DNA of 64,000 bases from JACKOB01 sp024234575 (GTDB lineage: Bacteria > Pseudomonadota > Gammaproteobacteria > Pseudomonadales > Oleiphilaceae): NCBI GenBank assembly GCA_051208035.1, contig JBPJFZ010000003.1, forward strand, positions 330,172 through 394,171, given 5' to 3'. Position 1 is the stretch's first letter. Each line of letters starts with the position of its first letter. The notes beneath the pieces are model-generated. The model had not been told where the DNA came from and did not search any database. It worked only from the letters and a program-made list of their open reading frames with translations. This document shows positions 14,599 to 22,466 of the stretch, piece after piece. Both the position numbers and the translations under genes were made by a program.

Positions 14599-15936
14599 TC
14601 AACACACCTCAGTTTGGCGTTGCTCATAATGAGCATCTGTTTTGTTCCAAGGTGCAACCCGAAATAGAAGCAACATTCCGGGGATAGCACAGGCTGTGCA
14701 AAGAAGAAAGAATTGAGTCCAGCCCAGGCCTTCTACAGGAAAGCCTACCCATTGCATCAGTGGATAGGCAAATGTATTTTCTTCAGCGTTTGCCCCTTCT
14801 ACAAGATACCCGGTAAGGGAGTTTGCCAAGGTTCTCGGCAGTGCTGCTATGGCAGTAAATAAAGCGAATTGGGTGGCGGTATAGTTGCGATTGGTTGATC
14901 GGGCAATAAATGCAACAAATGCCGCCGTACCTAAACCAACCCCTAGATACTCAAGTGCCAGAACGATGGCTAATGCGATCAGATCGTTACCCACTTCTGC
15001 CAGCACAGCAAACCCTAAAATTGTGATGATTTGAACAACGCCAAATAACCAAAGCGCCCGATTGATGCCGATTTTTACCATCAGCAAACCGCCAAGCAAG
15101 CCACCAATAATCGCCGGCCAGAGGGCTGCGTGTTTGGCAACAATACCGATTTCGGTCAGATTGAATCCCAGGTCAATATAAAACGGAGTAGACAGGGCTG
15201 TTGCCATGCTGTCCCCAAGCTTGTACAAGAAAATGAAGGCGAGTATCTCGAATGCCCGCCATTGACCCAGCCGAAAAAAGAACTCTTTAAAAGGTTCAAC
15301 GACGGCTTCTTTGAGTGTTCGGGGAGGGTTTATCTGTCCTTCCGGCTCTTTAATTGTCAGCGTCATGATGATGCCGACGAACATAAAAAGTGCGACACAG
15401 ATATAGACCCATAACCAGTCCATATGGTCGGCCAGAATCAATGCCAGAGACCCCGGAATGAGACCTGCAACGCGGTATGCGTTGACGTGGATAGAGTTGC
15501 CGAGTCCCAGTTCTTGATCGGGTAATATTTCCCGTCGGTAGGCATCCAGAACAATGTCCTGGCTGGCACTAAAAAATGCCACCGCTGCGGCAAGATACGC
15601 AATGGTCCAAATCGATTCGGCTGGATTCATAAACCCCATGGCGGCCATCGAAAACAGCAAGCAGATTTGTGTTATCAGCATCCAGCCGCGCCTTCTGCCT
15701 AAAAATGGGGGGACAAATCGGTCCATGGTCGGTGACCAGATAAACTTCCACGTGTAGGGGAGTCCTATCAGGGCGAACAGACCAATCTCTTTAAGACTGA
15801 CGGATTCACTTCTCAGCCAGGCGGGAATGAGTGTATAGACAAAATATAACGGTAAGCCTGAGGTAAAGCCGGTGAAGACACATATCAACATTCTCTTGTT
15901 GAAGAGCGCTTCCCAGATAGATTCCTTGTGTGCCAT
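14599..15936 (-). CDS. ampG: AmpG-type muropeptide MFS transporter
   Basis: 445 residues with about twelve hydrophobic segments and AmpG signatures: FTGFTSGLPLYFVYTLIPAW near the start, IGLPYTWKFIWSPTMDRF, RRRGWML, and SASQDIVLDAYRREILPDQE. AmpG imports GlcNAc-anhydroMurNAc peptides from the periplasm for cell-wall recycling and indirectly controls AmpC beta-lactamase in several species. It is a lone gene, convergent with the interrupted AraC-type gene, and the island ends just before it. It shows no sign of damage. Confidence 0.92.
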   Translation of the reverse strand: MAHKESIWEALFNKRMLICVFTGFTSGLPLYFVYTLIPAWLRSESVSLKEIGLFALIGLPYTWKFIWSPTMDRFVPPFLGRRRGWMLITQICLLFSMAAMGFMNPAESIWTIAYLAAAVAFFSASQDIVLDAYRREILPDQELGLGNSIHVNAYRVAGLIPGSLALILADHMDWLWVYICVALFMFVGIIMTLTIKEPEGQINPPRTLKEAVVEPFKEFFFRLGQWRAFEILAFIFLYKLGDSMATALSTPFYIDLGFNLTEIGIVAKHAALWPAIIGGLLGGLLMVKIGINRALWLFGVVQIITILGFAVLAEVGNDLIALAIVLALEYLGVGLGTAAFVAFIARSTNRNYTATQFALFTAIAALPRTLANSLTGYLVEGANAEENTFAYPLMQWVGFPVEGLGWTQFFLLCTACAIPGMLLLFRVAPWNKTDAHYEQRQTEVC

Positions 15937-16054
15937 TAATCGGGCAGTCCTTACTAATCTCGCATTATAGGTTTAGGGTCGCTAAAAGCAGTGTGGCGCT
16001 TGTTGGATGCAGATCCACCAAAAATGTTTGGATTGAGACTGTGCAACATTTTTC

Positions 16055-16363
16055 TTAGTCTCGCCAGAGGTATTTTCGTAATGAGACGCGATTGTTGCTA
16101 AAAATCAAACCTTCAGCGGCTAACCGTTGGGCCTGTTCGCGGTATAGTTCTGTGTCTGCCGGAAAGGAAATCTTCCCTTGTGCATTGATCACCCGATGCC
16201 ATGGTAGCTGAGTGTTTTCAGCGAGATTTTTTAAGATGTAGCCAACTTGCCTGGCATATCCTGGTAGACCAGCCCGCTTAGCAATTTCTCCGTAAGTGGA
16301 TACGCGACCGGGTGGAATATTACGGATAACCACAAGTATCGACTGCGTGGTATGTTCATTCAT
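16055..16363 (-). CDS. alkyltransferase-like protein (Atl)
   Basis: 102 residues matching the DNA-binding C-terminal domain of O6-alkylguanine-DNA alkyltransferase: IPPGRVSTYGEIAKRAGLPG, ARQVGYILKN, then LPWHRVINAQGKIS. The active-site PCHR is PWHR here, so the alkyl-accepting Cys is replaced by Trp. This defines the Atl class (E. coli YbaZ type), which binds alkylated guanine and flags it for nucleotide excision repair without removing the group. Length and motif agree with the family. It stands alone, between ampG and the SDR gene. Confidence 0.92.
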   Translation of the reverse strand: MNEHTTQSILVVIRNIPPGRVSTYGEIAKRAGLPGYARQVGYILKNLAENTQLPWHRVINAQGKISFPADTELYREQAQRLAAEGLIFSNNRVSLRKYLWRD

Positions 16364-16410
16364 TAATACAGACTTTTAACGCGGTAGTGGTATTGGCCTA
16401 ACATAAGACA

Positions 16411-16442
16411 AAGCCAGATTACTTGTTTCAATAATCTGGCTT
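16411..16442 (-). terminator. hairpin terminator of the SDR gene
   Basis: AAGCCAGATTA (16411-16421) is the exact inverse of TAATCTGGCTT (16432-16442), with a 10-base loop. It lies 70 bases past the SDR stop on the minus strand and before the Atl gene. The sequence that follows on the minus strand (TGTCTTATGTT) is moderately T-rich. Confidence 0.7.
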
Positions 16443-16511
16443 CCGATAAATCCTATTAGGAGTCCTATCCTGACTAGGCCGGTGATCAGCACCTTGGTGT
16501 GATTAGCTCTT

Positions 16512-17273
16512 TTATAGTCGCAGAGCACCGTCGATATCGATGATTCTACCTGAAACGTAATCATTTTCCAGGATGAAGGCGACAGTATGTGCAATTTCTT
16601 CTGGTTGTCCCATACGATGCAAAGGGATCATCTTGCTCATCATCTCCAGCGCTTCCGGTTTCATTGATGATGTCATTTCTGTGGCAATGAATCCTGGCGC
16701 AATACCCATAGAGCGGATGCCATACCGGGCAAGTTCCTTCGCCCATACGACTGTCATAGAGGCAACGCCTGATTTTGCTGCCGAGTAGTTTGTTTGGCCC
16801 ATATTTCCTGCGCGCGAGATACTGGCAATATTGATAATGCAGCCTTTTGTTTTCGTTTTTATCATCTGCGCTGCCGCTTCTCTGGCACAGAGAAATACAC
16901 CGGTTAAGTTGACGTCAATCACTGACTGCCACTGCTCAATCGACATTTTTTTAACAATTTCACCATCTTTCGCTTTGATCAACAGGCCATCTCTGGTGAT
17001 GCCCGCATTGTTGATCAGGCCATCAAGTTTGCCAAACTCGGCGGTGATTTTTTCAAAAGTCCCTTCAACATCATTCTCTTTGGCCACATTTGCCAAATAG
17101 TACTTTGCTTCGCTTCCAGCCTCCTCAACCAGTTTTACTGTTTCGGACAGCTTTTCTTCGTTTAAATCGATCAGCGCCAATTTTGCGCCTTTTTCAGCAA
17201 GAAAAACGGCCATCGCGCGACCTAAACCTTGGCCGCCACCTGTAATAGCAATTACGGAGTCCTGGAGTTTCAT
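16512..17273 (-). CDS. SDR family oxidoreductase, FabG-like
   Basis: 253 residues of a classical short-chain dehydrogenase. The cofactor motif is TGGGQGLG at 11-18, with NNAG at 88-91. The catalytic residues are Ser151 or Ser153 in IASIS, Tyr163 and Lys167 in NYSAAK, and the ending is GRIIDIDGALRL. The closest type by eye is 3-oxoacyl-ACP reductase (FabG). It has an insert after NNAG (GLLIKAKDGEIVKKM) and is not in a fab gene cluster, so the natural substrate may be another beta-ketoacyl or hydroxy compound. A hairpin terminator follows. The start codon region lacks a strong ribosome site. Confidence 0.88.
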   Translation of the reverse strand: MKLQDSVIAITGGGQGLGRAMAVFLAEKGAKLALIDLNEEKLSETVKLVEEAGSEAKYYLANVAKENDVEGTFEKITAEFGKLDGLINNAGITRDGLLIKAKDGEIVKKMSIEQWQSVIDVNLTGVFLCAREAAAQMIKTKTKGCIINIASISRAGNMGQTNYSAAKSGVASMTVVWAKELARYGIRSMGIAPGFIATEMTSSMKPEALEMMSKMIPLHRMGQPEEIAHTVAFILENDYVSGRIIDIDGALRL

Positions 17274-17716
17274 AGTTAACCTTAATTTTGACTAGCTTAG
17301 TGGTAAATAATACGCGTTTATTTAGTACCTGATACGCTCGTTTTTGCCAATTGGATCTGTCAATCACATAAGCATAGAGACTATATCTACTGGATCATGC
17401 AGGTAACCTAATGCTGTGGCTAAGTGCCTCGCAAGGTGAAGCTTGCCTGGTCATGTGGTAAAAATAGTTCACAGGAAGACTTACGATAAAAAAAACGGTA
17501 GTCTGTTCCCCGCGCAACATCTTGGTGAAAGTCTAAACGTTTCACCCTATAAGAGATAATAGTTCCATTTGCCAGATTGTGGCGAGCCATTATGACAAAT
17601 ATCGTCTCTGGCGACTAATTTTGTTTGTGTCAAATTAGGTTATGTTGCTCTTGTCCGCTTGGTTGCGGCTAGCTCAGGGGCCCTGGCAACCCGAAATCGG
17701 TCAATCGAGGTTTCTA
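17274..17716. other. divergent intergenic region with inverted repeats
   Basis: 443 bases between the SDR gene and fxsA, holding both promoters. GGTGAAA (17524-17530) pairs with TTTCACC (17540-17546), and CTAATTT (17615-17621) with AAATTAG (17632-17638). The second lies about 80 bases before fxsA and could be an operator or a short transcript hairpin. No gene was found. Confidence 0.4.
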
Positions 17717-18250
17717 ATGAAAGTGTTTTTTCTGCTTTTTATTGTCTTACCGGTAACAGAACTGATGGTGCTGATAAAAGTTGGCAGTAGCATCGGTATT
17801 ATGCCGACGGTGGGGCTCATTCTGCTAACGGCAGTGATAGGTGCCACGTTGCTGCGTAAACAGGGGTTGCAAACACTTTTGCGTGCTAATCAACGATTAC
17901 AGTCGGGCGAGATACCCGCTGACGAAATGTTTCAGGGGTTTATGCTCGCCCTCGGTGGCGCATTCTTGTTAACACCAGGTTTTGTGACCGATACATTGGG
18001 TTTTGCTCTCTTAATTCCCTCTGTCCGAAGCTATTTTGGTCGGCAGTTGATGCAGGGTGTGACGAAGACGGGTGGCTTTGGTGTTTATACCTCTTTCGGA
18101 CCAACTGGTAATGCTGACCCAAGGGGAGGCGGTTTCTATGAGCCTCGAAATCCGCGACAGTCATCCTCTGGCGGCGATATTATTGATGGCGAGTACGAAG
18201 AAATCAGAGAGTCTGCCAACATCGAACAGCACCCTCCGCAGAAAAAATAA
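17717..18250 (+). CDS. fxsA: FxsA family membrane protein
   Basis: 177 residues from the ATG at 17717 (MKVFFLLFIVLPVTELMVLI), which has CGAGG at good spacing; an upstream frame extension lacks family similarity. FxsA is a small inner-membrane protein known in E. coli for relieving exclusion of phage T7 by the F plasmid. Typical segments are GATLLRKQGLQTLLRANQRL, GEIPADEMFQGFMLALGGAF and LLTPGFVTDTLGFALLIP. Three or four hydrophobic stretches are present, and the acidic C-terminal tail is cytoplasmic-looking. It precedes groES, as in many gammaproteobacteria, but groES has its own heat-shock promoter. Confidence 0.92.
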   Translation: MKVFFLLFIVLPVTELMVLIKVGSSIGIMPTVGLILLTAVIGATLLRKQGLQTLLRANQRLQSGEIPADEMFQGFMLALGGAFLLTPGFVTDTLGFALLIPSVRSYFGRQLMQGVTKTGGFGVYTSFGPTGNADPRGGGFYEPRNPRQSSSGGDIIDGEYEEIRESANIEQHPPQKK

Positions 18251-18268
18251 ATTTATTTTGTTTCTACT

Positions 18269-18296
18269 GTTGAAAACCCTTTTTTAACCCCCACCT
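18269..18296 (+). promoter_or_regulatory. sigma-32 heat-shock promoter of groESL
   Basis: GTTGAA (18269-18274) and CCCCACCT (18289-18296), separated by 14 bases, match the sigma-32 consensus CTTGAA-N13/14-CCCCATNT well. It starts 20 bases after the fxsA stop and lies about 150 bases before groES, as expected for a heat-shock operon. Confidence 0.75.
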
Positions 18297-18446
18297 TAGT
18301 AGCCACAAGCGAAACGGGCAGTATACGCCCTAGCCGGAATCTCATCGAATGTTCCGCGCGAGTATCCTGTTGCATCGCTATCCATCAGTGATCGTAAATC
18401 GATCCAGAACTATAGACATAACTTATATATTTGGAGAATTGTTGAA

Positions 18447-18737
18447 ATGAAAATTCGTCCGTTACACGATCGAGTTGTCGTGCGTCGTCAGGAAGAAGAA
18501 ACCAAAACCGCTGGCGGGATAGTTCTTCCAGGAAAAGCCGCAGAGAAGCCCTCACAGGGTAAAGTCCTGGCGGTGGGTGGTGGACGCGTTCTTGATAACG
18601 GTGATGTACGCCCCGTTGGTGTTAAAGAAGGCGATACTGTTGTGTTCGGCCAGTATGCCGGCAATACAGTCAAGATTGATGGCGAGGAGCTGCTGATCAT
18701 GAGTGAAACCGAAATATTCGGTGTACTTGAAGGCTAA
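18447..18737 (+). CDS. groS: co-chaperonin GroES
   Basis: 96 residues starting MKIRPLHDRVVVRRQEEETK, with the mobile loop TAGGIVLPGKAAEKPSQG and the ending ETEIFGVLEG. GroES forms the seven-membered lid of the GroEL chamber. The start has GGAG at suitable distance. It is the first gene of the heat-shock operon and is followed by groEL after 60 bases. Confidence 0.98.
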   Translation: MKIRPLHDRVVVRRQEEETKTAGGIVLPGKAAEKPSQGKVLAVGGGRVLDNGDVRPVGVKEGDTVVFGQYAGNTVKIDGEELLIMSETEIFGVLEG

Positions 18738-18797
18738 TCTGATTTAGACATTCGGTTTCTCATTCTTCTTGATTATTGATTTTTAAAGGAAATTAAC

Positions 18798-20447
18798 ATG
18801 GCTGCAAAAGATGTAAAATTTGGTGATTCAGCTCGTAAGCGTATGTTGGCAGGCGTTAACATTCTGGCTGATGCTGTAAAGGTAACTTTAGGTCCTAAAG
18901 GACGTAACGTTGTTCTGGATAAGTCTTTTGGTTCACCAACAGTGACTAAAGATGGTGTGTCTGTGGCAAAAGAAATCGAATTGAAAGACAAATTCGAAAA
19001 CATGGGCGCACAGATGGTTAAAGAAGTTGCATCACAAACCAATGATGCGGCAGGCGACGGTACAACAACGGCGACAGTACTTGCTCAGGCAATCGTTAAT
19101 GAGGGCCTGAAAGCGGTTGCGGCTGGCATGAACCCAATGGACCTGAAGCGTGGCATCGATAAAGGTGTGATTCTGGCAGTAGAAGAGATCAAAAAGTTCT
19201 CTCGTCCATGTGCAGACAGCAAAGCAATTGCACAGGTTGGTACTATTTCAGCTAACAGTGATGAGAACGTTGGTCGTTTGATTGCTGAAGCCATGGAAAA
19301 AGTTGGCAAAGAAGGCGTCATTACTGTTGAAGAAGGCACTGGCCTTGAAGATGAGCTGGACGTTGTTGAAGGTATGCAGTTTGATCGTGGTTACCTCTCA
19401 CCATACTTCATCAACACTCAGGAAACGATGAGTGCAGAGCTTGAGAACCCTTTTATTCTGCTCGTTGACAAGAAAATCTCCAATATCCGTGAATTGCTGC
19501 CAGTTCTGGAAGCGGTCGCTAAGGCAAGCAAGCCTTTGTTGATTATTGCCGAAGACGTAGAAGGCGAAGCGTTGGCAACGTTGGTTGTTAACACTATGCG
19601 TGGCATCGTTAAGGTTGCTGCTGTGAAGGCGCCAGGATTCGGTGATCGTCGTAAAGAAATGCTGCAGGATATCGCTGTATTAACAGGTGGTACTGTAATT
19701 TCTGAAGAAGTTGGTTTGTCACTGGAAAATGCAACACTTGACGATCTCGGTACTGCTAAGAAAGTTAGTGTTACTAAAGAGAATACAACCATTATTGATG
19801 GTGCGGGCGCCGCGGCGGACATCGAGGCGCGTGTTGGTCAGGTTCGTAAGCAAATCGAAGAAAGCTCTTCTGATTACGATCGTGAAAAACTGCAAGAGCG
19901 TGTCGCTAAGCTTGCTGGCGGTGTTGCCGTTATCAAAGTGGGTGCTGGCTCTGAAGTTGAAATGAAAGAGAAAAAAGCACGAGTAGAAGATGCGCTGCAC
20001 TCTACCCGCGCAGCTGTTGAAGAAGGTGTGGTTGCTGGTGGTGGTGTCGCACTGGTGCGTGCATTGCAAGCAATCGTTGACCTGAAAGGTGATAACGAAG
20101 ACCAGTCTGTTGGTATTAACCTGCTGCGCCGTGCAATGGAAGCTCCTTTGCGTCAGATCGTCGCCAACGCTGGTGGTGAAGGCTCTGTGGTAATCGACAA
20201 AGTTAAGCAGGGCGAAGGCTCATTTGGTTACAACGCTGCGACTGGTGAGTATGGAGATATGCTTGAGATGGGTATTTTGGACCCAGCGAAAGTTACCAGA
20301 ACAGCGTTGCAGTCAGCAGGCTCTATTGCAGGCTTGATGATTACAACTGAGTGCATGGTTACCGAGCACGTTGAAGAAGGTGCTGCACCTGCGATGCCTG
20401 ATATGGGCGGCATGGGTGGCATGGGTGGAATGGGCGGCATGATGTAG
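18798..20447 (+). CDS. groL: chaperonin GroEL
   Basis: 549 residues, full length. It starts MAAKDVKFGDSARKRMLAGV and contains the ATP-binding DGTTTATVLAQ (D87 region). The intermediate and apical domains are conserved, and the C-terminal tail is the usual Gly/Met repeat (GGMGGMGGMGGMM). It folds cytosolic proteins with GroES. AAAGGAA precedes the start. The operon ends in a strong terminator. Confidence 0.99.
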   Translation: MAAKDVKFGDSARKRMLAGVNILADAVKVTLGPKGRNVVLDKSFGSPTVTKDGVSVAKEIELKDKFENMGAQMVKEVASQTNDAAGDGTTTATVLAQAIVNEGLKAVAAGMNPMDLKRGIDKGVILAVEEIKKFSRPCADSKAIAQVGTISANSDENVGRLIAEAMEKVGKEGVITVEEGTGLEDELDVVEGMQFDRGYLSPYFINTQETMSAELENPFILLVDKKISNIRELLPVLEAVAKASKPLLIIAEDVEGEALATLVVNTMRGIVKVAAVKAPGFGDRRKEMLQDIAVLTGGTVISEEVGLSLENATLDDLGTAKKVSVTKENTTIIDGAGAAADIEARVGQVRKQIEESSSDYDREKLQERVAKLAGGVAVIKVGAGSEVEMKEKKARVEDALHSTRAAVEEGVVAGGGVALVRALQAIVDLKGDNEDQSVGINLLRRAMEAPLRQIVANAGGEGSVVIDKVKQGEGSFGYNAATGEYGDMLEMGILDPAKVTRTALQSAGSIAGLMITTECMVTEHVEEGAAPAMPDMGGMGGMGGMGGMM

Positions 20448-20462
20448 TGCCGGCTTGAAGCC

Positions 20463-20493
20463 AAAAAAACCCGCATGAATGCGGGTTTTTTTA
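20463..20493 (+). terminator. rho-independent terminator of groESL
   Basis: AAAAAACCCGCAT pairs with ATGCGGGTTTTTT around a GA loop, ending in a run of T. It lies 15 bases after the groEL stop. Confidence 0.95.
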
Positions 20494-20656
20494 TTTAAGC
20501 GCAAATAATTGTGATGCGTATCCCGTCGGTAACTGGATGGTAATGTTAATTGCCATCTGTTGCGTATACCATTCGGGGGCTCGTTTTGGGTGGTGCGGGT
20601 GCAGCCCGGGTCATTATCACTAAAAGATTAAAAGTATGCAGGGCTAACGAACAATA

Positions 20657-21415
20657 ATGCGGGTTATCAGCTTTATAAAATACGTCATACTTTTTGCACT
20701 ATTGTATGTCTCGTTTCTTGTCTACTCTTTGCCTGCCGGTTTTCTTTGGCAATATCTTAAACCTTTTGTTGAGCAAGATTTGCGTCGTATTAATTTACAA
20801 GTTGGAGACATAGGTGGCACAGTTTGGGATGGCCAGGTACTGCTAAAGTACCGTGGAAGTGCCGGCATTTTAATGTGGAACCTTAGTTCCGCCAAAGTTA
20901 TGCAAGGGCAGTTGGGTATAGATGTGCGGGTGACCAGCGATGTTGGTGTAATTAATGGTTCTATTTATGGTGGTTTGGATGAGCAATCCATCATGCTCGA
21001 TTCGGCTCATGTATATCTGAAGAACGTGAACCCACATCTCATAAGCCAAAAAGTCTCCCTGGACGGCGAGTTAGACATCAAAAATGTGCTACTTGTCCTG
21101 CGAGACAAAAAAATAGCTGATAGCATAGGCTCTCTGCGTTGGACAGGGGGGAATATCAGTTACCCCGCTGGTCGTGAAGTGCATGTGCGAGATTTGCCAG
21201 CATTTCGGGGCAATATAAAGTGGGATGAACCCAATGTTCTGCTGGGCATTCGCGATGAGAACGCTGGCTTTGATGTGATTACGCTGTTGCTGGAGCAGTC
21301 TGGCTGGCTAAAACTCAATACTACCAAGCGAGTGCTCGATCTTGCACAAGAGCCTTGGCCAAGTTCATCACGAGAAGACCAGGTGGTTTTCTCTATGCGG
21401 CAGAAATTATTTTAA
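20657..21415 (+). CDS. gspN: type II secretion system protein N
   Basis: 252 residues with one N-terminal membrane helix (about 6-26) followed by a periplasmic domain. The segments VYSLPAGFLWQYLKPFVEQD, VGDIGGTVWDGQVLLKYRG and LLEQSGWLKLN fit GspN. GspN is an inner-membrane accessory protein of the type II secretion system. Here it stands first, directly before gspC and gspD, whereas in many species it is the last gene of the gsp operon. The intergenic region before it (20494-20656) must hold the promoter; none was clear. Confidence 0.85.
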   Translation: MRVISFIKYVILFALLYVSFLVYSLPAGFLWQYLKPFVEQDLRRINLQVGDIGGTVWDGQVLLKYRGSAGILMWNLSSAKVMQGQLGIDVRVTSDVGVINGSIYGGLDEQSIMLDSAHVYLKNVNPHLISQKVSLDGELDIKNVLLVLRDKKIADSIGSLRWTGGNISYPAGREVHVRDLPAFRGNIKWDEPNVLLGIRDENAGFDVITLLLEQSGWLKLNTTKRVLDLAQEPWPSSSREDQVVFSMRQKLF

Positions 21416-21454
21416 TGAATAGTTGGGTCATTGCATTTAAAAGTGAGAGCTGCC

Positions 21455-22321
21455 ATGAATGACGCGGTGGCGATAGAAAATGGTCGGCCATCTGCATTGG
21501 TACGGCTTGTTAGTTTTATTGCAAGATATGGTTTACTTGTTTTTATTAGTTGGCAATTGGCGCAGATTACCTGGTGGTTATTGGGCCACAATACCGAGCA
21601 GCAGGTAGTCAGCTATCAGGCAAAGCCGCAAAAAAGCGTTAGCGTGGTCACTGGTGTTGCGCTTTCGGCCATTGGTTTGTTTGGTGATGTTGCTAGTAAT
21701 GAGAGCCCGAATACGGCGACTTTAGCTCCTGTTGACGCGCCGGATACAGCGTTGAAACTAGAATTAAAAGGTGTGGTTGCGGCGAATAGAAAAGAAGATG
21801 GGGGCGCAATTATCGCCGAACGGGGTAAGGATGCCCTCTATTATCGAGTAGGCGATCAGCTGCCTGCGAATGCTGAATTAGTCGAAGTGTATAGTGACCG
21901 TGTTTTGTTAAGGCGCTCTGGAAAAATAGAAACGTTGCGCTTCCCGGAAGTGATCGGCGATTCAGAAAAAGTTGTAGCTTCAACGGGGCAGAGCAGGGCA
22001 AACAATATAAACAACGCTCAAGATTTTCTTGGAGAGGCAGAAAAGCGATTAACAAAGGATCCGCTGGGCACATTAGGGGCTGTTGGATTGGCTCCCGTAA
22101 GTGCGGGTGAATCAAGCGGATACGTCTATAATGGACAGAACCCTATGCTTCGGCAAATGAATTTGCAAAAAGGCGATATTATTCGTTCTGTGAATGGTTT
22201 TCCGATTGGTGACGTGCAAAAAGATCGCGATTTGTTAAAGCAATTTTATAGTGAGGGTAATGTGTTGGTTGAAATAGAGAGAGATGGAACCTTTTTCTCA
22301 ATTAATTACCCATTAAGATGA
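21455..22321 (+). CDS. gspC: type II secretion system protein GspC
   Basis: 288 residues from the ATG at 21455; an upstream in-frame GTG-like extension of eight codons is less likely. One membrane helix lies at about residues 21-45. The periplasmic homology region follows (LELKGVVAANRKEDGGAIIA, ALYYRVGDQL), then a C-terminal PDZ domain with MNLQKGDIIRSVNGFPIGDV. GspC links the inner-membrane platform to the GspD secretin through its homology region. It lies 39 bases after gspN and 145 before gspD. Confidence 0.92.
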   Translation: MNDAVAIENGRPSALVRLVSFIARYGLLVFISWQLAQITWWLLGHNTEQQVVSYQAKPQKSVSVVTGVALSAIGLFGDVASNESPNTATLAPVDAPDTALKLELKGVVAANRKEDGGAIIAERGKDALYYRVGDQLPANAELVEVYSDRVLLRRSGKIETLRFPEVIGDSEKVVASTGQSRANNINNAQDFLGEAEKRLTKDPLGTLGAVGLAPVSAGESSGYVYNGQNPMLRQMNLQKGDIIRSVNGFPIGDVQKDRDLLKQFYSEGNVLVEIERDGTFFSINYPLR

Positions 22322-22466
22322 TTTAGAAAGTAATTTTCAATATTAGATTATAAAAATGAAGCAAACCGTTATTGAAGTAAATTCAATACATTTACAACCC
22401 GACATTGGCCAGAAGGCGATTCGTTTGGGTGTTTTTAGAAGTTTTCTGCAGGGGATTCTTTAAGCG

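Noticed and set aside
19085..19822. Minus-strand frames across groEL
   Set aside because: Shadows of a highly conserved gene; no start signals.
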